From assembly GCA_946894095.1 (NCBI GenBank), contig OX335660.1, positions 4,345,001 through 4,409,000 of the forward strand: 64,000 nt of DNA, read 5' to 3'. The translations under genes and the position numbers were made by a program. Positions 1 through 11,345 of this stretch are shown here, piece after piece (position 1 is the first letter of the stretch; every line of letters begins with the position of its first letter). The notes beneath the pieces are model-generated. The model saw nothing but the letters and a program-made list of their open reading frames with translations, was not told where the DNA came from and did no database searches. The DNA is from Incurvaria masculella. Its lineage: Eukaryota; Arthropoda; Insecta; Lepidoptera; Incurvariidae.

Positions 1-860
1 AGTACCAGCACGAAACCATTTAAGAGAATCGCTCTCGATATTGTAGGTCCCCCTGCCAGAGTCAGGTGTGCACCAATTCAAGTACATCATGACGTTGCAA
101 GACGACCTAACAAAATTCTGCACCGCGTATCCCCTTATCACTACCTCAGCTGAGCAGACAGCAACACAGCTGATTCATTTTATCGCTCACTTTGGAATTC
201 CTAAGACTGTTCTAACTGATCAAGGATCTAACCACATTTCTGAATTATTCAAAAACGTTTGCGACTTATTTAAAATTAAAAATATATTTTCGTCCTCGTA
301 CCATCCCCAAACTAATGGCGCACTCGAAAGGAGTCACGCCACCCTTATGGAGAAGGTACTTAAAATCTTTCGTAAACGACAACCAAAATAACTGGTATCA
401 GTTCCTTCAAACCGCTATACTAGCGTATGATACTAATGTCCATACGACGACTAAGTACTCGCCGTACGAACTTCTATTCGGTTACGAGCCCTACATTCCT
501 AATTCAGTTTGCAACAAAAACCCCAACTTAACTTACCCCGAGTACGTCCGTGCATTAAAATATCGAATGAACCTCAGTAGAGAAAAGGCCCTTGAACTTA
601 TTGCGAATAGCAAGGAGACCTCTTAACGATATTACGACAATCATTCACGCGAAAAAAAATATAAATCCGGTGACCTCGTATATGTCAATAATCACCCTAG
701 GCAATCTAAATCATTATCTCCGATTCGGAAAGGCCCATTCAAACTTATGAAAATAAATGTTAGACACACTTCTACCCTGCTTATAAACAGGAAGCATGTA
801 CGTCACCATTTGGACGAGCTGAAACCAGCTCATTTATTAAAAGTAGAGATTTTCCCGTAG
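1..860 (+). pseudogene. Ty3/gypsy (errantivirus-like) integrase, 3' part of pol, broken
   Basis: Retroelement integrase, which inserts cDNA into host DNA. The catalytic core is visible: Asp in ALDIVGP (about base 45), Asp in LTDQGS (about 215) and Glu in GALERSH (about 325), with D-to-E spacing near 35 residues as in DD35E integrases. The C-terminal part follows: FGYEPYIPNS, the SGDLVYV segment and HHLDELKPAHLL ending at the stop near 858. It is broken: the frame shifts near base 55 and again near 350-370, and there is an in-frame TAA at 624-626. The 5' part lies outside the window. The env relic at 2341-3258 lies downstream in the same orientation, so both are probably one errantivirus-like provirus split by the Copia insertion. 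Family call is strong; the errantivirus link is inference. Confidence 0.85.
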
Positions 861-917
861 CACTTACTATTAATAATATTCACACCCTTGCGGATATCTC
901 GAAATCATTTACTTATT

Positions 918-1064
918 TGTTGGTTTGTCCCTCGCGACGAACGCAGCAATTAGTAGTATCTGATTGTCTGTATTGTCTATTGCTCTTCTCGTTCTCCTTC
1001 TGTGTGTAATGTCGGAATAAATATGTAAAAACCGAATCGGAGTTTTCCCTGGACATCCTGTTCA
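918..1064 (+). repeat. Copia-type 5' LTR, with primer-binding site just downstream
   Basis: The segment begins TGTTGG and ends TTCA, as Copia LTRs do, contains AATAAA near 1016, and is followed at about 1074-1088 by GGTTATGGGCCCAG, the tRNA-iMet-type primer-binding site known from Copia elements. The gag frame starts 68 bases beyond it. No matching 3' LTR is seen, so the element is truncated. Boundaries are read by eye. Confidence 0.65.
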
Positions 1065-1155
1065 CCAGCCAATAGGTTATGGGCCCAGGCCGCGTGGAAG
1101 CTGCAGGAAGAAGTGAGGATATAAATATTCCTCGGAAGCAAACATTTTTGAAAAA

Positions 1156-2340
1156 ATGAGTTCTGGTTTGTTTCGTATCGAACCGCTTCGAAAAGAAAAT
1201 TATGACACATGGAGATTACAAGCACAGGCGGTGCTGATCAAGAATGGATTATGGAAATATGTTAGCGGGTCGCTTTCATCGCCTCCAGATCCAGAAGCCA
1301 AGGCCGAGTTTGAAGAAAAAGATCTTCAAGCCAGGTCGGATCTTTTTCTATTGATTTCGCCGTCAGAAATAAAACAAGTGAAGAACTGTGCGACTTCAAA
1401 ATGTGTTTGGGAAACTCTGAAAAATATTTACGACAGTAAAGGTCCTGCCCGAAAAGCATCACTGCTAAAGCAGTCGATATTAAAAAAGTTGAGTCAAAGC
1501 GAAGATGTGCGTGATCATCTGAACAAATATATGGACATTGTAAATAAATTAGCGGACATGGATATTATCATAAATGATGATTTGCTTAGTATCATGATGC
1601 TGTACAGTTTGTCGGAAAGTTATGATAACTTTCGAATCGCTATTGAATCTCGAGACCAGCTGCCGTCGCCAGAAGAGATGAAAATTAAAATAATTGAAGA
1701 AAGTAAGGCGCGGAGGTCTGGTAGGGCTGAAAATAAAAATGAGGAGAAAAGTGTGCACCTTCATTGACAGGTAAACATGGCTACGAGAAAAAAAATCAAG
1801 GAAAATTCCCGTTTTCTTGTTACAAATGTGGTATGAAAGGTCATAAAGCAATGGACTGTCAGGGTTGTAAGGAAAAAGTAAAAGAATGCAAAAATGTAGA
1901 ACAGTTGTGTATGTCAAACATTGGTGTGACAAACGACCGAAAATGGTGTCTTGACAGTAAATGTACGTCGCATGTGACTTATCAGAAGAAAAAGTTTGAA
2001 ACAATTGAAAATACGAATGTCGCATGTACCAGTAAAATAATGGAATGGCACAGGAAGATGGGTCACATGAATGAAATTGACCTTAAAATATCATTAAAAA
2101 ATGAAACTGTCAAAGGATTAAACTTAAATCAAAATGAAAAACTTGCTGATTGTGAAGTTTGTACTAAAAGTAAAATTTTTAAGGAAACCATTTCCAATAA
2201 GAAACGGAGTTCGAACCACCGATTTTTTGAAATCGTACACTCCGATGTATGTGGACCAATGAAGGAGGAATCTGTGGCGGGTTCGAAATATTTCGTGACG
2301 TTCATTGATGAACACACAAGGTACTGTCGTGTTTATTATC
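1156..2340 (+). pseudogene. Ty1/copia gag and start of pol, truncated
   Basis: Gag and early pol of a Copia retrotransposon. The first 203-residue frame is a UBN2-type copia gag (key motif NYDTWRLQAQAVL; ends 1767). A one-base overlap shift leads into a second frame with a CCHC zinc knuckle (CYKCGMKGHKAMDC, about 1820-1860), the gag-pre-integrase motif WHRKMGHM (about 2045) and the start of integrase (HSDVCGPM, FVTFIDEHTRYC). The protease region is very short, so part is deleted. Everything after the first integrase Asp region is missing: integrase, reverse transcriptase and RNase H are absent and the sequence passes directly into env-like coding at about 2341. Not functional. Confidence 0.85.
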
Positions 2341-3258
2341 TAGACAATAAGATAATATTCATACTAAGAATACCCTTAGTGCAACCGAAAAAAAAATATC
2401 CTCTACAAAATAATTCCTCTCCGACACCGCATGACTCAGCTATCGCAAGTACTTATGCGCTCATCTCGCCAACTTTCAAGTTCATGGCTATCAAGCAAGA
2501 TAAGCTAATGTACTCACCTGTCGAGGACCTTGAACTTTATGGTTAAGTTTGTTTGTCCTTTAGAAAATGTTTACTCTTCTATAACCAACCCTTGTTGTGA
2601 AAACTAACTACCTCTGAAAGTAAACATTTCAGAGGTAGTTACTACCCTTCCTTTAGAATGTAATTTTGAAATCATTTACGCAAAAATCGATATATGGCAG
2701 CGACTCAATAATAATGAGTGGATTTTTGTACAATCTAAATCTAGCAAAGTAAGTATTAAATGTAATCATAGGTAAAAAGATTTCACTATTATTGGCACTG
2801 GTATTCTAACCGTACCTTTGAATTGTATTGCATATCATAAACTGTAAACTTTTAAGCCTGTTTTGTTTTAAAATATTACTGTGGAACCCTTAACCTCTAA
2901 TATATTCGATATAACAAACGATGACTGTTGTGTTCAAGAAAACTTTAACGAAAGTTTACCGAATATGTCTCCGATAAAATTATCTAATACAGATCTAGAC
3001 TCTTTGAGATATTCATCTCACAAATTGGATCATCTAAGTGATGAATTAAATAAAATAAAAACCCAACAGCATTTTATAAATTATGGAAACATATATTCTG
3101 GCCTTGTATACTTTGCATCTTCATGTATATCTTACTTTGTATACAAACTTAACAAATACATGTGTTGTAACAATGCAAACCTATGTATTAAAGTATATAA
3201 TCAGTGTTATGACAAGAGACTCGCTAAAAGCTCTTCTAAAGTAAGTAACTCAAATTGA
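2341..3258 (+). pseudogene. Errantivirus env (F-like envelope) relic
   Basis: Degraded envelope gene of an insect errantivirus. Visible pieces include the segment beginning RIPLVQPKKKYPL (about 2365), a DIWQRLNNNEWIFV-type segment (about 2690) and a final frame of 125 residues (2881-3258) with heptad-like leucines near the start, a hydrophobic stretch of about 18 residues around IYSGLVYFASSCISYFV (probable membrane anchor) and a short Cys-rich tail. Several stops and frame changes separate the pieces, and the N-terminal part was lost when Copia inserted or was deleted. Such envelopes derive from a baculovirus-F-type fusion protein family. This copy cannot make a full protein. Call rests on motif memory, so moderate confidence. 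Confidence 0.6.
2606..2640. repeat. Perfect 14-bp hairpin inside the env relic
   Basis: AACTACCTCTGAAA at 2606-2619 and its exact reverse complement at 2627-2640 flank a 7-base loop. No function is evident. Confidence 0.8.
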
Positions 3259-3531
3259 AATGTCAGAAACTCAAACATCTGAAAATGATGTATCATCTAT
3301 AACGCCAAGTTGTGCTAGAAAAGCTATGTTTAGAGAAACTAAGATCAGTAAAACCACTAATATAGTGAATGTCAATTTTTGTATTTTGTGTATTGTAAGT
3401 AAACATAACTATGTAAACCAGTTTCAATATATTTTCTAGCATGACACTTAACTTTGTGGTAGCCTTAGAAGCAGTTTACCTCCTCGCTTTCTTTTGTCTA
3501 TCCTGAAAGCTGCGAGCTATCCCAGGGGAGC

Positions 3532-3790
3532 TGTAATCGACCTACACTACTGCTGACACTAGCATTCTCACGCTTTCACTTTTATAAAGGGCGCTGTCGC
3601 CAAGCAATTAAGTTCAGTCAACATACGGAGTCCATCGCGTGCGGATGCACTGCCGAAATCCGTGTATTATGTCTAAGTCCAAGTCATTCTGTTTCTTAGT
3701 TTCACGTTAAGAGCTAAGTGGTGTCAGAAACAAATCAATACCTGTGAATTTTGTGAAGTTATATCAATTAAATGTGTGCAAATAAAAACG
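3532..3790 (+). repeat. Probable LTR (U3-R-U5) of the errantivirus-like element
   Basis: A short purine run (AGGGGAG, 3524-3530) precedes TGTAATCGACC. A TATAAA box lies at 3583-3588 and an arthropod initiator-like TCAGT at 3614-3618, about 31 bases apart, and AATAAA follows at 3781. TGGTGTCAGAAAC near 3719 looks like a primer-binding site, which could place the LTR end at about 3718 instead. No second copy is in the window, so ends are uncertain. Bases 3259-3531 hold no recognisable gene. Confidence 0.45.
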
Positions 3791-4084
3791 GTTTTTTAAA
3801 AAGCAATTAGAAAGTGCCGTCACAACAATACGCCGACAAGATTGGAACAACACCGAACAGCTCTCAAGGATTTTCTTGATTTTCTATCGTACTGTGGACA
3901 TCAAACGTGTGCTTCAGTGGTCAATGAGATTGCAAACAGACCATTCAAAAAATTTACATGTGGCGATATATTATTTTACAAAAGAAACATTACAAGGGTT
4001 TAGTTAGCACTTTCAATTTTGCTTATAAAATGTGTTCGTTTACTTGTAAATCGTCGTTTTAACCTCTAAATTAATCAAATGTTA

Positions 4085-4689
4085 ATGGATTTGAGTGGGG
4101 AAGGTCAACAAGTTACTGCACTTTCTTCAAATGTGTAGAGCATTCTTGATATACCCGCAATGTCTGCAATAAAATAATTAGGAAAATAACTTTACGCGAA
4201 ATTTTAAATATAGAGATGTTAGAGGCTGATGCAAAAGAAAAGTAAATTGCTATATATAAAGGGCAAATCACTGCAGATGGAGTTCCACGGTTTTCAGTGT
4301 ATTTAGACGGTGGCTTGTCCAGCCGGTCATATGGCCATGATTTTAATGCAGCATCCGGGGCTGCTTGCATAATCGGCAAAGAAACAAAACAAATTCTTAT
4401 TACTCAAAACTGTTTTACTTGTCAATATTACAAAAAGAGTGATTTGCCTAACAAAGATCATGTGTATTTCCTTAATTATGAGGGCAGCTCAACGTCCATG
4501 GAGGCCGACATAATGGTAGAAGGATTTATGTGCAGCGAAGAAATGCGTGGTGCGCGCTATTTGGAATTTATAGACGATGGCGATTCCTCAGTATTTGCTC
4601 GACTGAGAGAAAAAGTGACATATGGCCGACCAATCAAGGGAATGGAGTACAAAAATCATGTGCTGAAAAATCAGCAGCGCTCTCTATAA
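4085..4689 (+). pseudogene. Mutator-like (insect MULE) transposase fragment
   Basis: Central part of a Mutator-like DDE transposase of the type widespread in insects. Recognisable motifs are DGGLSSRSYGHDFNAASG (about 4300-4355), NYEGSSTSMEADIMVEGF (about 4477-4530) and IDDGDSSVFARL (about 4570-4605), holding conserved acidic residues of the catalytic core. In-frame stops lie upstream (near 4126 and 4240) and the frame ends at 4689 with no C-terminal region. A different transposon fragment begins about 80 bases downstream. Inactive relic; no inverted ends were found. Confidence 0.7.
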
Positions 4690-4768
4690 GATTGTGAACA
4701 TCACCAAGGTTCCTTGCAGTATAGAACGAGCTAGCTAATTAAAGCTAATTTGAAAAAAAAAAACCACT

Positions 4769-5215
4769 ATGATTGCTCGAATGAGCATTACTCATAATAG
4801 AAACAGCAAAGTTGTTTGCGAATTTCGTAAACGGGCTTATGTTTTTTGTAAACAGGTCATATGTGACCACACGATGAGGTTCATCCATTGTTACTCAGGA
4901 CAAGTCGAATCAGTCAATGACCAAAGGATATCCCGGCATTCGGAAGTGGTTGAGTACTTAGACGATCCAGGAAACATACCTGAGAATTAAACCGGTGATG
5001 ATGCATTTAGATACGCACACGTCTCCTCGTTCCATTTAAAAATAATGGTCACTAGTCCCCATGGCAGAAAACTATAATAGCCGACTGAGCTCTGCACGGC
5101 GACAATTTAGAGCTTCCGGCTCCTAAAACCCGATTCCGTAGTCTTATGTATTGTCTAGATATGGAGCGGATTGATCATATCCCAAATTTTATACTCAATT
5201 GCTGCAGGTTGCATG
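4769..5215 (+). pseudogene. PIF/Harbinger transposase fragment (DDE_Tnp_4)
   Basis: C-terminal half of a Harbinger nuclease. The segment QVICDHTMRFIHCYSGQVES followed by a DQR...H motif (4855-4960) matches the strand carrying a catalytic Asp. VPFKNNGH follows in another frame (about 5029), then a helix-rich C-terminus RFRSLMYCLDMERIDHIPNF (about 5140-5200). At least two frameshifts and stops break it, and the N-terminal helix-turn-helix is absent. It is unlike the Harbingers at 27-33 kb, so it represents a separate family. Confidence 0.75.
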
Positions 5216-5801
5216 ATGAGAGGATATGAGCTCCTGATAGCTTGATTATAACAGGATAACCATGATGACGAAAACCGAACCAGAACGACCCACGAAACGC
5301 CCAAAGGCTGTGGATATTCAGGCCATGAATAGAGCCCCCATTGCAAAAAAAAATTTATTATGTGGACAGTTGCCGATGGAGGAAGAGCTAGAAGTGTAGG
5401 TAACAATATTACTAGCTCGAAAATTTATCTATCTGTATATATAAAAAAAGGGTCCTCACTAATATCACTCACTGACTCATCAAATACCAAGCTAAACCCT
5501 TGGAACTGGGTCTTAATGCTCTTTATTATGGGTGAAAAATAATTGCAAAATGTGTATGGAAAATATTTTGTTTTTGTCAGATTCATTTCAAACATGGACT
5601 TATTGCTATTTGATCATAAATCGAATATCTATTTCAGCATTTTCTAAAATTCAATTCCTAAGGGGTGAAAAGGAGTGACCAAATTTGTATCGAATTTATT
5701 TGGGTTGTGGTCAGAATTGCTTTAAAATTGGTCTTAATCAAAATATACGTGGGAAGGTCTGGAAGGCGCCTATCGAAACAGGGAATCAAATAATTTTTTT
5801 T
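5216..5801. other. AT-rich spacer, nothing identified
   Basis: No coding segment or RNA gene seen. GGGAAGGTCTGGAAGGCGCC near 5750 resembles GGGAAGGTCTGGGAGGCGCC near 11815, suggesting a short shared retroelement segment. Confidence 0.4.
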
Positions 5802-5955
5802 CCTTCATCTTGAAATAATGGCGCGGCCTTTTATGAACAAAACAGAATAACTAAAATAGTTGCTTCGTGTAAATATCGAGTCTATACTGCCACCTAGTGC
5901 GGCTTTTGGGAAAAGCACTGTCTATTTGTTCGTTTAATAGAACTAGATGGCACCA
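5802..5955. repeat. Dispersed 150-bp repeat, copy 1
   Basis: Closely matches 12957-13106: both hold ATCGAGTCTATACTGCCACC and TAGAACTAGATGGCACCAC with the same intervening order. Family unknown, non-coding. Confidence 0.8.
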
Positions 5956-5999
5956 CGGCTGCAGTGGGCGCCAAATTCAAATCTGATATAACAATTAAT

Positions 6000-7185
6000 G
6001 TCTTAACACAATTCCACACATGGATGCACCTTAATGCCCTGACCAAACTGCGTTCTTTGAATAGTGACCAAATCGCCTACAGAATACTTAGCGCTTGATC
6101 ATACCTTTATCTTCTTATTGAAATTTTTAACATTCTCTCGCTGTACTTTCATGATTTGTTTCTTTTCATCCATTCTTAGTGTAGTTCTCTCTTCCATAAA
6201 GTCATTGATTTTTTCTTCCTGTATTATCTTCATAATTTGTAGTTCCACTATATCAAGCACTTATAACTGTGATAATTCTTCTGAGCCGGCGTAGTTTTTT
6301 TACTCATGTAGTACACAGGATGCATCTTCTTATAGTCTGGGCATCGTTGTAGCAACGCGGATCCGTAACCATACGTGCTAGCATCGGTGTGTACTTCTGT
6401 TTCAAGCTTTGGATCGTAGATGTTTAGAACAGGTGTGATGCACAGCCGCACCTTCAGTTCAGCAACTTTTTGAACATTTAGGTTGAATTGGAAAGGTACG
6501 TCCTTCTTCAGAAGATCTGTCAGCGGCTTTGTAATCGTTAACAATTTTGAACAAACTTCCTGGAGTATCCAGTCAGTCCAAGGAATGACTGTACATCTTT
6601 TGTTGTTTTGGCGTTTTAAAATTCATCACGGCTTTGATCTTTAACCCAGAAGGTTTGACTTCGTTATACTGTATGTCACTTCAAATTTCAGGAATGTGCA
6701 TTTTTTTAACTTAATATGGAGTCCATATTCTTCAGTTCGCTTCAGTACTATCTTATATTTTTGGAAGCCTTCTTCTTCGGTTTAGTATAGTATAGTTATA
6801 TCGTCCAAGTAGGTAAGTACCGTCTCGTCAGCCATCTGGTCTTTAAAAACACAACAAATTAACCGTTGAAACACGGCTGGTCCCACCGCAAGTCCGAACG
6901 GCATTCTTTGAAACACATATTGTCCTTTCAGGCCGATCGTGGAGAAATATCTTACGTTGCTTAATTTATCTATCTGGTCTTCTATCAGCGGAAGTGGAAA
7001 TCTCTCTTGAATTATCTTCTTATTTAGAGGTCTATAATCTATACATAGTCAGTAAGAGTCATTTTTTCGCAAGTACTACGGGACTGGCATAATCAGAGAT
7101 GCTAGGTTTTACAATACCTTCTTCAATCCATTCTTTCAATTGTTTTTCGACAAATTGTAACTCAGCTGGTGCGAGCCGTCGTGGG
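6000..7185 (-). pseudogene. Ty3/gypsy pol relic with integrase core deleted
   Basis: Reads right to left. The RT N-terminus (LKEWIEEGIVKPSISDYASP, near 7130) is followed by QRMPFGLAVGPA (near 6890), the polymerase YLDD box (near 6810), and RNase H start (VHTDASTYGYGSALLQ, near 6360). After the stretch ending near 6248 the sequence jumps to a basic coiled segment (MEERTTLRMDEKKQIMKVQ, near 6170) and the GDLVTIQRTQFGQGIKVHP segment (near 6030), which normally follows the integrase core. The zinc-binding and DDE parts of integrase and most of RNase H are therefore missing, and stops interrupt RT. Different lineage from the integrase at 1-860. Confidence 0.85.
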
Positions 7186-7339
7186 TTCTGGCATACCAAT
7201 TTTTGGTGAGGATCATTTCCAGTTCCACTGGCCACGTCTTCTTCCCGCTGGACTGGTAATTACCGATGAGTCGTTTAATTTCTTTCTCATTCTTCCAACT
7301 TCCAATATCGTAATTTTCAACGTCATCATATTTAAAAAA

Positions 7340-7735
7340 AAAATATTTTTTTTATGTGACTGGACATGATGGCTAATACCATACCTTCTGTCATGGTATT
7401 AGCCCAACACACCACATGGGAACTAGGTGCCATGCCAGGACCTTCCTTATATTGCTCGGCTACATTGAACTGGATGGAAAACACGGACAATTTTCATTGC
7501 CGCTTCGACCATCGTTCATCCAATGCGATGGTACCAACCCGGGCGGGATTAACCCTACCACCTAGTAAGTAAGGAAGGGGACCTACAGCTTAACGTGGAA
7601 TCCGAACCACGGCCAGCCTCTCTCAACGGTCTAATGGTCACCCATCCAAGACCAGACCGGACCCAGCGTTGCTTAACTTCGGAGAGCGATCGCCGAAGTC
7701 TCGCGCCACTGGGCCACTGAGGCTGACAATGATTT
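7340..7735 (-). repeat. SINE with composite tRNA-like / 5S-rRNA-like head
   Basis: On the minus strand the element starts near 7735 with an A-box-like TGGCCCAGTGG, then a stretch closely resembling 5S rRNA (AAGTTAAGCAACGCTGGG and GGATGGGTGACC, the 5S box C), then GGTTCGGATTCC, a B-box-like motif. The body (CCCGCCCGGGTTGGTACCAT, then a segment ending ATATAAGGAAGGT) is shared with copies at 30385-30712 and in part 35424-35590. It ends in an A/T-rich tail near 7340. Non-coding, probably pol III transcribed. Confidence 0.75.
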
Positions 7736-7884
7736 TTCATCAATATATATTATGAATGAATAAATCTTTATGTAATGAATAACCAGTTTTTTTATCTATT
7801 CGTATAATAAATTAATTTTTACCACACAGTTAAGTGCACACTTGAATTAGTTTTTGAAACGCAATTTAGCAATAATCCAGCTTT

Positions 7885-10845
7885 CAGAGTTTGCAATTGC
7901 TCAAGGCTATACAATGTTTTCCAATAATCCATTTAATAGAATATAACGAGGTACAGCCCTTGCCAACCAGTCACAATTAAGCAGAAATTCTTTAACAATG
8001 ACGTCATAGCTGCATACCAGGAAATGTGCCGAAATGCGTAGCCATCGACTGATAAAAACGCTTGCAAAACAATAGCGACCAATTAGAGCGCTCACAGTTA
8101 ACGGCACCACAGCAGCATTCAGCAGAATTCTTAAACGTGTTTTTTATAGTAATCCATGCAGTCAGCGAACACAATTTAGTTTTTGAGAAACTTTCGAGTG
8201 AGACGCACCGCGATCGGACGACCATTCGAAGTGACTTAAGATTGTTGACCATTTTTCAGAAAATAAATTCGAATAAAATGGAAAGTTTAAGTACTTACCT
8301 CGATATTTACCAACGTTACAAACAAGTGGATAAAAGCCCTCGGGAATTATTTGAAGCAATTAAACTTCAGTTAGCTATGAATTTTACGGAACACGATTTG
8401 GAAACCCTGCAGACTTTTGTTAAAAATATTTGTTCAAAATTCAATGTGAAATGGACTGATTCGCATCGTATTGAATCAAAATTTTTAGCTAAAAATGTTG
8501 ACTGGTTAAGTTCTTCAGTGGAGTGGCCATTTGGTGAGCGCGCAACACCGAAAGAAAATGAGCCACCCACACAAGCAACGCCGGGAACATCTGTGATAAG
8601 CCCTTCAACTGCAATTAAGGTTAGTCGCAAACCGTTTAATGAACTATCTGTTAAGCAGAAAAAAAGGCGAGTTGACCTATTATCTGAGTACACGCAATCT
8701 GAGTTGGCATTCGCTTTAGTGTCCAAAATGAAATCAGAGGGAAATATTGATCTCGCCAAGATTTTAAAGCACTTTTTAGAAAACCCTCAAGACATTCACG
8801 AAACAAAAGGATTCATTTTTGGACCAACAAAAAAAACATCTGAAATCCCACCAGATAATGCCCTAGCACTAATGACGCCATTGGGCCTATCGAAATGGCA
8901 ATATGGCGTACTTAGGAAGTCAGGCATCGATCAGAAGGTCAACTATTTGCCGTCCTATCATAAAATTCTGGAGGCAAAAAAAGATTGCTATCCATCTGAG
9001 GATGATGTCATTATAAATGACAGCATGGTACAAATCCGTTTACAGTCGATTTTAGACCTGACCACTAAGATAATCATGAAAATATGATATGTCCGTCGTA
9101 AGCAACCTTGTCTTAGTGAGCAAGTGGGGGTTTGATGGAGCACCTGGGCAAAGCATGTACATTCAAGGTTTCGCTGAAACTATTGGTGACGAAAAACTCT
9201 CCGACTCTTCAGTATTTATGACCAGTTTGGTGCCGTTAAAGCTGGTTAAAGATGATGAAATTGTTTGGGAGAATGAACGCCCTTCATCGACGCATTACTG
9301 TAGACCAGTCAAGTTTCAATTTGTGCAAGAATCGACGAGTCTAACTGAAGTCGAAATTGAAAGAATGGAACGCGAAATAAAAAATCTGATTCCTACACTG
9401 CATGACGGAAAAATTGTTTAGCACAACCTTACTATGACAATGATAGATGGTAAAATAAATAGTGTAGTAACAGGTACTGCAACTTCAACATGTAGTATTT
9501 GTGAAGCAAAACCCTCACAAATGAATGATCTTGATAAGTTGTCTGAAAGACAACTGAAAAAAGACTTCTACGAGTATAAGTATGGTATGTCCACGCTTCA
9601 TCTATGGATTCGGTGTCTGGAGTGCTTACTCCATATTTCGTACAATAGCGATTTAAAAAAATGGAGTGCACGCCAAGAAGATCATCTCTTGATCATTAAG
9701 AAAAATAAAGAAGGATCAAGTACTCGCAGATTTTCGCAGTAAAATGGGAATTTTGGTGGATGTAGTAAAGCAAGGAGTAGGCACTACTAATAATGGCAAT
9801 ACTGCAAGAACGTTTTTCAGAAACTACTCTTTATCTGCGGCAATTACAGGACTTAAAGAAAATTTAATTCTCCGAATTGCTGTCCAGCTGCAAACTATTC
9901 TGGGAAACGAGTAAACATCCTCAAATTTGAGAAATACGCACGGGAAACGGCACAATTATACGTTTCACTTTACGAGTGGTATTATATGCCAGCAAGTCTG
10001 CATAAACTTCTGATTCATGGAGCGGAAATAATAAAACATTTCTCCCATACTCCAATAGGAAAGCTATCTGAAGAAGTTTCGGAGGCAAGAAATAAACACT
10101 TTCGCAATGTCAGAGAGCATCACTCAAGGAAAATAGGCAGAACTCGCACGAACACAGACATTTTACACAACGTTCTCGTATCATCAGATCCTGTTATTTC
10201 TTACATTCGTCCACGGTACACGAAGCCTGCACATCTTGAAATGTTTCCAGAAACACTTAACTTGCTTATTTTAGACAAAGAAGAAATGTTCGATAATGAT
10301 ATTGATATCAACATTGACATGGACATTGACCCATTAGCATAAAAGAAAGATTACAAGACTACAAAGAGCATTGGCTCGTAAATATATTATTGAAGATAAA
10401 TTTAATTTTCATTAAACACATTTAAATAAACAAAATGCTATAGTCCTTGTCGTTTCACATTTACACGTATTTTCATGATTTTAAGGCTAATTTACTTCCG
10501 TATATTATTTTAAAATATTATCTATGATAAGGTTTCATACGAAACCTGCTCATTGTATTTTATGTATGTGTGCGTTATATTGTAAATCCACACAACATAC
10601 TTATATTTTGGGCGGTTGGTATTGACTACTTCGAGATTTCATTTTTATTTAAAGCCAGTTATATATTATTTATTGTTTCGGAATAATCACCATGCAGGCA
10701 TAGAAACATCATAACAGTGTAAACGCTTCGAATTTCTGATTCATGATAACTTGTTTGCAGCCGCTATTGCTAGTTATGTTTTTTTAAAAAAATAATTATG
10801 GGCCAATCGGCAAGATTGTGTAAGCTCCAATAATTGTAAACTCTG
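7885..10845 (+). mobile_element. Decayed Transib transposon A with candidate inverted ends
   Basis: Candidate inverted ends are CAGAGTTTGCAATT at 7885 and the complement of CAGAGTTTACAATT ending at 10845. About 32 of 48 bases agree between the arms. The span of 2.96 kb is close to the 2.91 kb of the intact Transib at 50.7 kb. The ends lack the usual CAC start and no 5-bp target duplication is visible, so the true borders may differ. Confidence 0.5.
8062..10342 (+). pseudogene. Transib transposase (RAG1-like), copy A, frameshifted
   Basis: DDE transposase of the Transib superfamily, the group from which the RAG1 recombinase core derives. The first frame (8062-9087) carries the N-terminal region and CYPSEDDVIINDSMVQIRLQ. 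The second (9089-9421) has the first catalytic Asp in KWGFDGAPGQS, where most relatives have KWGCDGS. TMIDGKINS (about 9435) holds the second Asp, a zinc-type CSICEAKP follows, and GKLSEEVSEARNKHF (about 10060) holds the Glu. Breaks are a stop at 9086-9088, one at 9419-9421, a shift near 9740 and another in 9900-9990. Clearly diverged from the 51-kb copy, so a separate family. Confidence 0.88.
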
Positions 10846-11019
10846 TAAGATGGCTGCTTGCTGTTGTGTTTCAGAAAAGTTAAAACAAAAGTGAGCACTT
10901 CAATGTCTAGTAAACCAAAAAACCCAAAGAGGGAAGGTACTATATTTTCGTAATAACTTCTTAACTTTGTACCCGCCCATACCTACTCTGACAAATGAAA
11001 TGTATGCACCCAGCAAAAA

Positions 11020-11345
11020 AAAAAAAAATTTTTTTTTTCTCAGAAGGTTGCGAGAGGTAGCAGCTAAATTTTTTTCCAAAAATGTAATTAAATATGCTGC
11101 AATTATTTTAAAAGTTTCAACGCGGATCCGAGCAGGACTTGGTAGAAAAAAATATAAATATGAAATCGTCCATACAAGAAAAAAAAATTTTTTTTTCTCA
11201 GAAGGTTGCAAGAGGTAGCAGCAATTTTTTATTCCAAAAGTGTGTTTCAGTAGGCTGTAATTATTTTGAAAGTTTCAAAGCGGATACTAGCAGGACTTAG
11301 TAGAAAAAAATATAAATGTGAAATCATCCATACAAGAAAAAACTA
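11020..11345. repeat. Tandem repeat, about 158-bp unit, two copies
   Basis: CAGAAGGTTGCGAGAGGTAG at 11041 recurs as CAGAAGGTTGCAAGAGGTAG at 11199, and GCGGATCCGAGCAGGACTT recurs as GCGGATACTAGCAGGACTT. Poly-A/T runs join the units. Non-coding. Confidence 0.85.

Noticed and set aside
6064..6294. Plus-strand hydrophobic frame that looks like a membrane protein
   Set aside because: It is the complement of a charged, coiled gypsy segment on the minus strand.
7600..7700. A functional 5S rRNA gene
   Set aside because: Only internal 5S motifs are present, with the 5S ends replaced by tRNA-like and SINE sequence; better explained as a SINE head.
8367..8759. Minus-strand 130-residue frame
   Set aside because: Shadow of the Transib transposase copy A; no motif of its own.
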